Source: an uncultured Clostridia bacterium
GTDB lineage: Bacteria > Bacillota > Clostridia > Oscillospirales > Acutalibacteraceae
Direction: 5' to 3'
NCBI GenBank assembly: GCA_947305745.1
Contig: CAMZEH010000006.1
Span: 1-51,379, forward strand
DNA: 51,379 nt
Below the pieces are notes generated by a model that worked only from the letters and a program-made list of their open reading frames with translations, searched no databases and was not told the origin of the DNA. Positions 7,312-15,930 of the stretch are shown here, piece by piece. The translations under genes and the position numbers were made by a program. Each line of letters opens with the position of its first letter. The stretch's first letter is position 1.

Positions 7312-8367
7312 TTAATTTTTTGATTTCATAAGTAAATTTTGAGTACAATAAAGATTCTCCGAATCCATAGTGCCGTTCATACAGTACCGTGTGTTTGGGC
7401 AACCACCTTTGCATTTTTCTTTGTAGCCGCAGCGAAGACAATCGCCTTTTAATTTATTGGCATCAAAATTTCTTATCCATTTGAATGAATTGGGATCTTC
7501 CCAAATTTCTCTTAAGCTTTGGTCTCTTATATTTCCCTCGATATACTCTTTATCTCTTATAGATGTACAGCCAACAATATCACCATTATGCAGTATTCCA
7601 AAGCTGTTTTTCCCTGCATTGCATCCTTCCCACTCAGGTATAAAATCTATGTTGTAAACCTTCTTATAGATTTCACCCTGCTTATGACTATAGTATCCCA
7701 CGCAATCTGCGGGATAAACATCTATTTTTCCTTCCATCGCCGTATCATAACAAAAATCTATAATTGTGTTAACTTCTTCGGGTGAAATAACCCAATCAGG
7801 CCTTTTTGCAAGGTTTCCCATGGGAAGTCCTATTTGCAGCTGCCAGCATTCAACACCATTGTTTATCAAAAAGCGTGCAAGTTCGTCTAAATGATTGATA
7901 TTCTTTTTAGTCACGGTTGTAATACACCCTGCCGAAATACCGTTTTTACGAAGGAGTTCAAAAGATTTCTGCGAATGCGCGAAAGATCCAGATTTACGAA
8001 TATCATCATGTATATACTCAGGTCCGTCAATGCTGATATTTATGCGAAGACCTTTAACATCTTTAAGCTCATCTATTATGCTTTCGCCGATAAGCCACCC
8101 ATTAGAAATAATATTGACTAAAATGCCTTTTTCTTCAAATTTCTTTACTATTTGAGTCAAATCAGCTCTGGTGAAGGGTTCGCCACCCGAAATGCTTACC
8201 CACTTAATACCAATATCTTTGCACATATCAATAAATTTGAAAGCCTCTTTCGTAGTGAGTTCTCCGGGCAGTGCGCGTTCACATGACGACCCACAGTGCT
8301 TACAGCGCATATTGCATGCCATCGTTATCTCCCAAACGCAGGTCAGAGGATACGTCTTATTATACAT
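7312..8367 (-). CDS. Radical SAM/SPASM enzyme, probable peptide maturase
   Basis: 351 aa with GGAGG before the ATG. Cys18-x3-Cys22-x2-Cys25 (ACNMRCKHC) binds the radical SAM 4Fe-4S cluster; SISGGEP is the SAM-binding GGE region. The C-terminal 110 residues hold Cys residues in SPASM order (EGCNAG, VGCTS, GDCLRCGYKEKCKGGCP, RYC, LYC), which bind auxiliary clusters. SPASM enzymes typically modify ribosomal peptides with thioether or carbon-carbon crosslinks. Genes for two GG-leader peptides lie directly on either side in the same orientation, which supports a RiPP maturase. There is no separate RRE/PqqD-like domain, and the reaction is unknown. Confidence 0.85.
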   Translation of the reverse strand: MYNKTYPLTCVWEITMACNMRCKHCGSSCERALPGELTTKEAFKFIDMCKDIGIKWVSISGGEPFTRADLTQIVKKFEEKGILVNIISNGWLIGESIIDELKDVKGLRINISIDGPEYIHDDIRKSGSFAHSQKSFELLRKNGISAGCITTVTKKNINHLDELARFLINNGVECWQLQIGLPMGNLAKRPDWVISPEEVNTIIDFCYDTAMEGKIDVYPADCVGYYSHKQGEIYKKVYNIDFIPEWEGCNAGKNSFGILHNGDIVGCTSIRDKEYIEGNIRDQSLREIWEDPNSFKWIRNFDANKLKGDCLRCGYKEKCKGGCPNTRYCMNGTMDSENLYCTQNLLMKSKN

Positions 8368-8369
8368 AA

Positions 8370-8564
8370 TCAGCTTTCCTCCGAATCATCATCGGTTTTT
8401 TCAGTTTCAGAAGGAATGTCACCGGTTTTTTGTTTTTCCGGTTTGCCACTTTTTGGATCAATAGGGCCCAGTTGCCTCGCCCAAGAAATCCCCCCATTTT
8501 TTTCCATGCCGCCTGAAACTTCTAAGAGTTTATCAGAATCTAATTTTGTAATATGTTTTTTCAT
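8370..8564 (-). CDS. Second putative RiPP precursor, GG-type leader
   Basis: 64 aa. The leader MKKHITKLDSDKLLEVSGG matches that of the 74-aa peptide in pattern (K-L-x3-x-LxEVSGG). The core begins MEKNGGISWARQLGPIDP and ends in a strongly acidic, Ser/Thr/Glu/Asp-rich tail without cysteine. Its stop is 2 bp from the radical SAM start, so translation is probably coupled. The two cores differ almost completely while the leaders agree, as expected when one enzyme recognises the leader. Function unknown. Confidence 0.72.
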   Translation of the reverse strand: MKKHITKLDSDKLLEVSGGMEKNGGISWARQLGPIDPKSGKPEKQKTGDIPSETEKTDDDSEES

Positions 8565-8648
8565 ACGCCGAATTCCCCCATTTTTGATTTCAAAAATAAT
8601 TAGAATTTGCCGGTATTTGCTAAATATACAAAATTTTATTTAAAAGCA

Positions 8649-10898
8649 TTATCTGTTTTTTGTCGTATCCGAAGGCATTTTGCCTTCTAACTCTTTCACA
8701 ATATCTTTGACGGATTTCTTTTTGTATTCGCTACTTCTTTCGCCTCCGCTATCCGCCTTTGAACTTACTGGAGACTCATTTTTCATTTTCTCAATTACCC
8801 ATTTAGGTAGCTCGCTGGGAGGTTTAGGAATTGCTTGTTCTGCATCGTCATCGTCATCATCCAAGGTCATTCCTCCTGCAGATCCTTGGGGGATATCGAA
8901 ATCAATGTCATCGTCATCATCCCAGGTCATTCCTCCTGCAGAGCCTTGGGGGATATCGAAATCAATATGCGCCAATTTTTTCAGCTTTTTATCGATGGTA
9001 TCTCTGGTTTTTTTATTCAGATAAAATTCTCGGTCTAGCGTTCCTTCTCCTGATATGGCGTTAAACTCAGGTACCATGAAAAAAGCGCTCGTTATACCGC
9101 TTCCTAAACCACACCCTATGGGAATGTCGACTTGTTTTATTGTATCACCTGAAAACAGCTTAAGTGTATAAAATGCATGCTTATATTCATCATATTTATC
9201 TTCAATCGCTGCTTTTAACCCTTCAATCACGCCTTTAAGACGCTTTGACGTTGTAATTGTGGGGTCGTCGGCAATAGCCTCTTCGTAAATGTCTGTTACG
9301 CTTTTATCTACGCTTTTATCAGTCACATCTAAATGATAAAGATCGCATTGTCCTTTTAACCACTCATCGCGTTTTGTCTTTCCGACCGTACTTATTTCAT
9401 TTTTTAGTTCATCCGCTCTCTCTTTAGTAATTGATAATTCCTGTTTAAAGTTTTCATACTCGTGGGGGAATTTTATCTTATAACTTTTGTCCCTGTCATT
9501 AACAAAATTAAAACTTTTTTCTTTTTGAAGTAAAGACATAATTTTATTTGTATTGCTTCTTTTTCCCTCAATAATGGATTTTATTTCCTGCTGTACATCC
9601 TCGTTAAGCAAATCTTTCTTTTTATTATATAATTTGCCGAGAACATCTCCGGTATATTGGTATACTACTTTTGCTTTTTTTAGTTTTTCTATACTTCTAC
9701 TATCTTCCTCGGTTGAAGCGTCACTCGGCTTTTCGGCCTCGCCAGACGAAGGAATAACCGAGCTCTTGGGACGTGTGAATAAATTCCTACCAAACGAACT
9801 ACTGCGTTTTCTCGTCGAAGATTTTTCATCTTTTTTGGAATCGACTGATGAGCTACGCACGCGTGTTGTGTTCATTTCCTCACCTGCACCATCGGCAACA
9901 ACATCTCTAACTGGTTCTATCGGTTTTCCGGAGCGATTAATATCCGCTAATCCCTTAAATGTTTGATCCAAAGCTTTTCTTGTGTCTTCACTTAGATAAA
10001 AATTTTTATCTATACTATTGTCTGCCAGTATATTTCTAATATCTATCGGCAAAGTAAATCCTGACATTATTTCATCATTTAATCCCACGTCAGTAGGTAT
10101 ACCCCTTGTTTTTTTATTAATATCAAATAATTTAAGCGTGTAAAAAGCGTATTTATATTCGTTATCTCTATCGTTTATTGCGTCGGACAATCTTTCGACC
10201 GCTTTACCAAGAAATTTGGACGCTCTAGTTGCGCTGTCATTTTTTATTGCTTCATTATAGATTCGCATAACACGTTCGTCGTTCACGTTTAATTTGTTCA
10301 TTTTACAAGTCAACTTAAACCATGTATTACGCTTAATTTTTTCTGATTTTATAAACTTTTCTGAAGCTAATTTGGCTTTACTGAGCCACATTTTATATTG
10401 CAAAAAACTGCTGTGCAAATTTAATTCATATTCTTGCTCCGCCGGCTGGGCGAGGCCACCTGCTAAGTAATTTTCGTCATTATTGTTATTAGATACTGTT
10501 ACTTTAATTTTTTTCGTACTCTTAAGCATACTGCAAATGCTTACGTAACTTTTAAAGAGCTGATCCGCCGCTTCCAACCTCATGTTTTTATCATTTTGAA
10601 AAATATTCAATGCATCTGGGCATAGAGGCTGACTTGTTACGCCTCTTTTATTAGCTAATTTATACGCAGTTAGTCCGAGATATTTTGAAAGCTTATACAT
10701 CAATATAAGTACAACTTCCTGAAAGCTCAGCTCTTTTTGCGCGAGCATATTCTTTAGCTTTGCAATATTGTACCTTTTAAAACTATCGAGGTTTTTCTGC
10801 GAAACACTGCGCATTATAAATTTTAAATCATAAGATGCGCTGTTAGATTGATCAATGGTCTTTCGTTGCGTTATAAAGTCATTAGCAGTCATGTCCAT
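8649..10898 (-). CDS. Internally duplicated protein of unknown function
   Basis: 749 aa with strong AGGAGG before the ATG, 4 bp after the ispH stop, so probably translated with ispH. No signal peptide or membrane segment. Two homologous helical modules, about 160-322 and 480-645, share the pattern IY(N/E)EAI, then EYK(Y/H)AFYTLKLF, then (K/R)(N/E)FYL and T(R)xxxD. A Ser/Arg-rich linker (345-385) joins them. At 647-686 a 20-residue unit DFDIPQGSAGGMT plus an Asp run is duplicated, with its 60-bp DNA repeat at about 8845-8965. I recognise no family. It lies upstream of the radical SAM genes, but a functional link is only positional. Confidence 0.8.
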   Translation of the reverse strand: MDMTANDFITQRKTIDQSNSASYDLKFIMRSVSQKNLDSFKRYNIAKLKNMLAQKELSFQEVVLILMYKLSKYLGLTAYKLANKRGVTSQPLCPDALNIFQNDKNMRLEAADQLFKSYVSICSMLKSTKKIKVTVSNNNNDENYLAGGLAQPAEQEYELNLHSSFLQYKMWLSKAKLASEKFIKSEKIKRNTWFKLTCKMNKLNVNDERVMRIYNEAIKNDSATRASKFLGKAVERLSDAINDRDNEYKYAFYTLKLFDINKKTRGIPTDVGLNDEIMSGFTLPIDIRNILADNSIDKNFYLSEDTRKALDQTFKGLADINRSGKPIEPVRDVVADGAGEEMNTTRVRSSSVDSKKDEKSSTRKRSSSFGRNLFTRPKSSVIPSSGEAEKPSDASTEEDSRSIEKLKKAKVVYQYTGDVLGKLYNKKKDLLNEDVQQEIKSIIEGKRSNTNKIMSLLQKEKSFNFVNDRDKSYKIKFPHEYENFKQELSITKERADELKNEISTVGKTKRDEWLKGQCDLYHLDVTDKSVDKSVTDIYEEAIADDPTITTSKRLKGVIEGLKAAIEDKYDEYKHAFYTLKLFSGDTIKQVDIPIGCGLGSGITSAFFMVPEFNAISGEGTLDREFYLNKKTRDTIDKKLKKLAHIDFDIPQGSAGGMTWDDDDDIDFDIPQGSAGGMTLDDDDDDAEQAIPKPPSELPKWVIEKMKNESPVSSKADSGGERSSEYKKKSVKDIVKELEGKMPSDTTKNR

Positions 10899-10902
10899 AA
10901 TA

Positions 10903-11751
10903 TTATCCTCCTAAAAACGCTTTTATTTTCTCTACAAGCTCTACCGGCGTAGACGCACCTGCAATAATTCCGATTTTTGTGTATTTTTTATAGTTTATGT
11001 CAGGCAAATTTTCTACCGACTCCACAAGTATTGTTTCTGCATTTTTTTTGCAGATTTCATAAAGTTTGCGAGTGTTCGAACTTTTTTTGCCGCCTACAAC
11101 TATCATTAAATCGGAACTTTTTGATAATTTTTCGGCTTCTTCCTGCCTTGAATTGGTAGTGTTACATATAGTATCATACACCTTTATGTTTGTAAATACC
11201 TCAGAAGCCAAATTTGTGCAATCTTTCCATTCTTTTTTTGAAAACGTGGTTTGAGATAGCATAATTATCGAATTTTTTGGGGAAACAACATCATCCTCGA
11301 TCATTTTCCTCAAATCACCTTTGCTGGAAAAAACATAACTTTTACCAATAAAATAGCTGCGGATACCTATCATTTCCGGATGATCAGGATTTCCCGCAGC
11401 AAGCAGAATTTGACTATTTTCTTTATTAGCTTCGGCTATTTTATGGATTTTCTTAACGAACGGACATGTTGCGTCAACAAAATCGATATTGTTTTTCTTT
11501 ATAAACTCCAAATCCTCTTTAACGCACCCGTGCGAACGGATCACAATTGTATAATCGGCAGGAGTTTCTGAGGGAGAACTTACTATTTTGACTCCCTTTT
11601 TTTCAAAATCTTTTATGATGTGCGGATTGTGAATAATCTCGCCGAGCGTACAAACTTTTTTGCCCTCTTTTAAAAGATTATTGACCGTTTCCACCGCACG
11701 ATTGACGCCAAAACAAAAACCTGACGTTTTTGCCACCACTATTTCACTCAT
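10903..11751 (-). CDS. ispH: 4-hydroxy-3-methylbut-2-enyl diphosphate reductase
   Basis: 282 aa, the usual length for IspH/LytB without the S1 extension found in some Clostridia. The three cluster ligands are present: Cys13 (TSGFCFGV), Cys96 (DATCPFV) and Cys196 (YDTICNTT). So are His41 (IIHN) and His74 (RSHGC). It makes isopentenyl and dimethylallyl diphosphate in the last step of the MEP isoprenoid pathway using a 4Fe-4S cluster. It is the third gene of cmk-plsC-ispH, a common Clostridia order, with 6 bp to plsC. Confidence 0.96.
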   Translation of the reverse strand: MSEIVVAKTSGFCFGVNRAVETVNNLLKEGKKVCTLGEIIHNPHIIKDFEKKGVKIVSSPSETPADYTIVIRSHGCVKEDLEFIKKNNIDFVDATCPFVKKIHKIAEANKENSQILLAAGNPDHPEMIGIRSYFIGKSYVFSSKGDLRKMIEDDVVSPKNSIIMLSQTTFSKKEWKDCTNLASEVFTNIKVYDTICNTTNSRQEEAEKLSKSSDLMIVVGGKKSSNTRKLYEICKKNAETILVESVENLPDINYKKYTKIGIIAGASTPVELVEKIKAFLGG

Positions 11752-11757
11752 ACTAAT

Positions 11758-12372
11758 CTAATCCTCGTTTTTTCTTAATTTAATGATGTTTTCCATAATT
11801 TTATTTGTAGCTTCTTTGAGTTCGCTTCTTGAACCCTCTTCGCATTTTATTTCACTGTTCGAAATAAAATTGCCATATGAAATAGTCGTTTTCTTAAACA
11901 GTTTAACTTTGTTATTTTTGCCCGAACCCGTGATACAAACAGGCAAGATATCTGCATTCGTCTTCGAGGCGATTAAAGCCACGCCCGACTTGGCTCTTAA
12001 AAACTCTCCTGTTTTTGAACGTGTACCTTCAATGAAAATACCTAAAATATTCCCATCGTTTATAATTTTCTCTGAATTTATTAGCGCGCTCTTGTCACCT
12101 CTACCGCGCTTTACTGCAAATGCTCCCATTTTCCTGAAAAACCAGCCGAGAATTTTATTTTCAAAGAGTTCTTGCTTAGCCATAAAATAAATTGGTTTCT
12201 TATGAGTTATCATCAAAAAAGCAACGTCCATATTCGAAAGATGATTGGCACAGATTATGTAATTGCTTTTTGATTTTTCTATATTTTCGAGCCCTCTAAC
12301 CTCAAAAGGATAAAAAAACTTAACTAATGGTTTTATTATCGCCATCACGATTTTATAAAATTTTTCGTTCAT
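11758..12372 (-). CDS. plsC: 1-acyl-sn-glycerol-3-phosphate acyltransferase
   Basis: 204 aa. The catalytic NHLSNMD motif (His44-Asp49) and the phosphate-binding FIEGTR (113-118) identify the PlsC acyltransferase family, which adds the second acyl chain to make phosphatidic acid at the membrane. An N-terminal hydrophobic, basic stretch (residues 8-24) fits membrane association. Its start overlaps the cmk stop by 4 bp (ATGA type), a sign of translational coupling. Confidence 0.93.
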   Translation of the reverse strand: MNEKFYKIVMAIIKPLVKFFYPFEVRGLENIEKSKSNYIICANHLSNMDVAFLMITHKKPIYFMAKQELFENKILGWFFRKMGAFAVKRGRGDKSALINSEKIINDGNILGIFIEGTRSKTGEFLRAKSGVALIASKTNADILPVCITGSGKNNKVKLFKKTTISYGNFISNSEIKCEEGSRSELKEATNKIMENIIKLRKNED

Positions 12373-13040
12373 ATCTTCTCAGTCCTTTCTTTGATGATAT
12401 CAAGTACATTTTCTACGGTTTGATTTAAATCCATATCAGAATTATCGACTAAAATCGCATCATCGGCTCTTTTCAAAGGCGCGATTTTTCGGTGAGTATC
12501 TTCGTAATCTCTTTTTTTGATCGACGTTAAAATTTCTTCATAATCGGGTTTTTCACCGTCTCCCGAAATTTGCTCAAATCTGCGTTTTGCACGAACTTCA
12601 GGAGAAGCTGTTATAAAGATTTTAACCAATGCGTCCGGCAAAACGACTGTGCCTATATCTCTGCCGTCCATTACCACGTTTTGCGTTTTGGCAAAGCTGC
12701 GCTGAAGTTCGAGGAGATAATCCCTCACGCTTTTATATGAAGCTATTTTAGACGCTATTTTAGTAACATTTAAACTTCTGAGTTCGGTCGTCAAAATCTT
12801 ATCATTTAGCAGAATTTTTTGCTCTTTGGCGCCTTTTTCGACCTTCAAATCAATCTCTTTGAGACATTTTTTCACGTCGATTTCACTACTAAAATCAACA
12901 TCACTTTTATCTATAAAATAAGCAATCGCCCGATAAAGCGCGCCTGTATCAAGATGCACAAAACCTAACTTTTGAGCTACTATTTTTGAGACCGTACTTT
13001 TCCCCGACCCTGCAGGGCCGTCAATTGCGACTGAAATCAT
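12369..13040 (-). CDS. cmk: Cytidylate kinase
   Basis: 223 aa. P-loop GPAGSGKST at 8-16, MDGRDIGTVV in the nucleotide-binding core and the RAKRRFEQ lid helix are typical of CMP/dCMP kinase, which converts CMP to CDP with ATP. It is the first gene of the cmk-plsC-ispH set and starts 27 bp after the potD stop. Confidence 0.96.
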   Translation of the reverse strand: MISVAIDGPAGSGKSTVSKIVAQKLGFVHLDTGALYRAIAYFIDKSDVDFSSEIDVKKCLKEIDLKVEKGAKEQKILLNDKILTTELRSLNVTKIASKIASYKSVRDYLLELQRSFAKTQNVVMDGRDIGTVVLPDALVKIFITASPEVRAKRRFEQISGDGEKPDYEEILTSIKKRDYEDTHRKIAPLKRADDAILVDNSDMDLNQTVENVLDIIKERTEKI

Positions 13041-13067
13041 AATTTATCACCTAAATAAAATAATTTA

Positions 13068-14225
13068 TTATTTTTTGCGCTTTGAATTTTTTAAAACTAC
13101 AACGGCCAAATAAGCTGCCGCGAATCCCAACAAAATAATCACCAAATTCCAAGGATTTTGCGAAGCGCCGCCAGACTTAACCTCTACCCAAAGTTCATCG
13201 ATAAGCTTATTTGTTTTTTCGGATAAATTAACAAATGTTTGAGAGTTATTCAAAGTTTCGCGGTCGGGATAGAAAATTTCGTTATTTTTTATATCGCCGT
13301 CCAAGAGATTATAGGCTTCTTCGTGCGGAGTAGAATAGCCTGTTTTTTTGGCATTTGCAAGCGCTATATCCGTTCTGCACATGAAATTTATATATTTTTC
13401 CGCTAGCTCTTTATTTTCTGAGCCTTTCGGTATACACATCGAATCAACAAATTTTTCTGAAGCGTATTTTGGAATCACAAAACCTATATTTGGATTGTTT
13501 TTCATGACAACTGCTGCATCGCCCGCATAGTATGGCGCCAAAACGGCTTCTCCATTGGAAATTTTGTCAAAAATCTGATCCATAACGTACGCCTGAACCA
13601 AAGGTTTCTGCTTTATGAGTTCGTCTGCGGCTTCTCTAAGCTGCGAGGCATCTTCTGTATTAACGGAATACCCAAGCCTCAAAAGCGAAATCGCAAATGC
13701 ATCTCTGGCGTTATCAAACATGAGTATTCGGTTTTTATATTTCTCGTTCCACAAAATATCCCAATTAATTTCTGCTGTTACTTCTTTTTTATTATAAAAA
13801 ATCCCGATCATACCCCAAACATACGGTACGGAATATTCATTTTTCGGGTCAAAACCTAAGTTTTTAAATCTATCTGAAATCAACTTATAATTTGGGATAT
13901 TATCAAAATTTATCTTTTCGAGCATATCTTTTTCAATTAGCCTCGAAACCATATAATCAGAGGGGATTATAACATCATAATCCGCACCGCCACCCGAAAT
14001 TTTTGCAAAAAGTTCCTCATTGTTTTGGAAGGTTTTATAGTTAACTTTTATACCGGTCTCTTCGGTAAATTTTTCATTGACGTTAATCGTGCCATCAGAG
14101 CCGTCTGCAATGAATTCGCCCCAGCTATATACATTTATGGATTTTTCTTTATTTTTCTGAAATTCGCAGCCACTGAGCATCAACGCAAAAGCTAACGAAA
14201 CGGCAACTATCAAATATTTTTTCAC
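13068..14225 (-). CDS. potD: Spermidine/putrescine-binding lipoprotein with C-terminal anchor
   Basis: 385 aa. The lipobox LMLSGC (Cys20) predicts a diacylglyceryl-anchored lipoprotein. The body (INVYSWGEFI near 30, YDVIIPSDYMV, PYVWGMIGIFYNKK) matches PotD/PotF polyamine-binding proteins. It ends with an extra transmembrane helix (about 358-379, NLVIILLGFAAAYLAVVVL) and a KNSKRKK tail, not normal for PotD. The protein would thus be held at both ends. It is the last gene of potABCD and delivers polyamines to the ABC permease. Confidence in the family is high; the double anchor is read directly from sequence. Confidence 0.92.
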   Translation of the reverse strand: MKKYLIVAVSLAFALMLSGCEFQKNKEKSINVYSWGEFIADGSDGTINVNEKFTEETGIKVNYKTFQNNEELFAKISGGGADYDVIIPSDYMVSRLIEKDMLEKINFDNIPNYKLISDRFKNLGFDPKNEYSVPYVWGMIGIFYNKKEVTAEINWDILWNEKYKNRILMFDNARDAFAISLLRLGYSVNTEDASQLREAADELIKQKPLVQAYVMDQIFDKISNGEAVLAPYYAGDAAVVMKNNPNIGFVIPKYASEKFVDSMCIPKGSENKELAEKYINFMCRTDIALANAKKTGYSTPHEEAYNLLDGDIKNNEIFYPDRETLNNSQTFVNLSEKTNKLIDELWVEVKSGGASQNPWNLVIILLGFAAAYLAVVVLKNSKRKK

Positions 14226-14246
14226 GCCAAAACCTCCCCTGATCTT

Positions 14247-15041
14247 TTATTTTTTTGCTCCGCGTAATCTATCTTTTTCTTGCCTGAAATTGATAACTAT
14301 CAGAAGCACAAACACGACTATAAACATTACGCTGGAAAGCGCGTTAATTTCCGGGCTTACAATTTTTCTCGTCATTGAATAGACAGCAATCGGAAGTGTT
14401 TGAACCATTCCGCCCGCAAAATAACTTATTACGAAATCGTCGATTGACATCGTAAAAGACATTATCATACCCGTGATGATTCCGGGCATAATTCCCGGTA
14501 TAACCACTTTCATAAACGCCCTTAGTGGGTCGCATCCAAGATCACGCGCGGCCTCGTAAATATGTGGATCCATTTGCCTGAGTTTCGGCATTACGGAAAG
14601 TATCACATAAGGCAGGCAAAACGTAGTATGCGCGCAGATTAGAGTAATGAGTCCGGGCTTGAAAATTCCAAACGTATTATATATAAAAACGAACAAAAGC
14701 ATGAGCGAAACGCCCGTCACGATTTCGGGGTTTATCATCGGCAAATTGGTTACGTTCATTATTAATTTTTTTTGCCATTTTTTGCTTTGAGAAATTCCTA
14801 CGGCTGCCGCCGTTCCCAAAATTGTTGCCACAAGTGCCGAAACAGTAGCGATAATCAGAGTATTATAAAACGCAGATAAAATTTCTTGATTTTCAAAAAG
14901 CTTAAAATACCATTTAAGCGTAAATCCCGACCACACAACTCTACTTTTCGAGTCGTTAAAAGAAAAAGCTATCAGCACGAATATCGGAGCGTACAAAAAT
15001 ATGAATATCAGCACCATATATATTTTATTTAGGATTTTCAA
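14247..15041 (-). CDS. potC: Spermidine/putrescine ABC transporter permease PotC
   Basis: About 264 aa with six predicted membrane helices. The EAA loop EAARDLGCDPLRAFMKV, which contacts the ATPase, identifies an ABC importer inner-membrane subunit; FLYAPIFVLIAFSFN is typical of PotC. Start choice: in-frame GTG 15050 and ATG 15047 lie inside or against the ribosome site GGAGGTGATG, so TTG 15041 with about 8 nt spacing is preferred. It overlaps no neighbour and follows potB by 25 bp. Confidence 0.93.
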   Translation of the reverse strand: MKILNKIYMVLIFIFLYAPIFVLIAFSFNDSKSRVVWSGFTLKWYFKLFENQEILSAFYNTLIIATVSALVATILGTAAAVGISQSKKWQKKLIMNVTNLPMINPEIVTGVSLMLLFVFIYNTFGIFKPGLITLICAHTTFCLPYVILSVMPKLRQMDPHIYEAARDLGCDPLRAFMKVVIPGIMPGIITGMIMSFTMSIDDFVISYFAGGMVQTLPIAVYSMTRKIVSPEINALSSVMFIVVFVLLIVINFRQEKDRLRGAKK

Positions 15042-15066
15042 ACTCATCACCTCCGATAGTTTTTTG

Positions 15067-15882
15067 CTATAAAATCATATTTTGCTCATTCGGGTCTTCA
15101 TCGAGTTTATTAGTGATGCCCATACATATCATTATTATTACCATCAGCACTAGCGAGACCGCCGAACCTAAGTAAGGATTATAAGCATTTCCCAAGAACT
15201 GCATTTCTATTAAGTCGCCAATCATAAGTATCGCGCCGCCACCGAGCATTTTTGAGACAACAAAAGTACTCACCGACGGAACAAAAACCATCGTTATGCC
15301 CGAAACGACTCCGGCAAGGCTAAGCGGAAAAACAACTTTTTTAAATACGGTTATTTTATTTGCACCGAGATCCTGCGCCGCCTCGATAACCTTTTTATCT
15401 ATTTTTGAAAGAACGGTATAAATCGGGAGTATCATATACGGCAGAAAATTATAGACCATTCCGAGAACTACGGCGCCCGGAGTATTAATCATATTTATCT
15501 TTTCAAACCCTAAAAATGCTATTAATTTATTAAGAAGCCCGTTATATTCAAGTATTGTCATCCATGCATAAGTTCTCAGCAGAAAGCTCGTCCACATCGG
15601 TATCATCAGGAGCATTATAAAGACGCTTTGAAAATTAGCTTTTATTTTTGCAATGCAGTATGCCATCGGGTAACCGATAATCAGGCAAACAAACGTCGAA
15701 ACCGCGCCTAAAACTATCGACCTCCAGAAAACCGCCGAATATTTCGTCGCATAGATTATATTATCAAGCGTAAATCCGCCTTCGGGAGTGCTGAATGCAA
15801 ATATTATAACGAGTATGAGCGGGACGATTACGAAAAACGACATCCACAAAACGTAAGGAAAAAGATTTGGTTTTATCTTCAA
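15067..15882 (-). CDS. potB: Spermidine/putrescine ABC transporter permease PotB
   Basis: 271 aa with six predicted membrane helices and the EAA loop EAAQDLGANKITVFKKV. Together with PotC it forms the membrane channel. It starts with TTG, preceded by AGGA at 6 nt. The acidic C-terminal tail (KLDEDPNEQN) is cytoplasmic. It lies between potA and potC in the canonical order. Confidence 0.94.
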   Translation of the reverse strand: MKIKPNLFPYVLWMSFFVIVPLILVIIFAFSTPEGGFTLDNIIYATKYSAVFWRSIVLGAVSTFVCLIIGYPMAYCIAKIKANFQSVFIMLLMIPMWTSFLLRTYAWMTILEYNGLLNKLIAFLGFEKINMINTPGAVVLGMVYNFLPYMILPIYTVLSKIDKKVIEAAQDLGANKITVFKKVVFPLSLAGVVSGITMVFVPSVSTFVVSKMLGGGAILMIGDLIEMQFLGNAYNPYLGSAVSLVLMVIIMICMGITNKLDEDPNEQNMIL

Positions 15883-15930
15883 TTTATTCCTGCCCCCTTT
15901 TCTCCTCGTTTCTTCAAAATTATAAAATGC

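Noticed and set aside
8490..8620. Nif11-type leader for the short precursors
   Set aside because: The leaders are only about 20 residues, with no Nif11-like domain; they fit the short bacteriocin-type GG leader.
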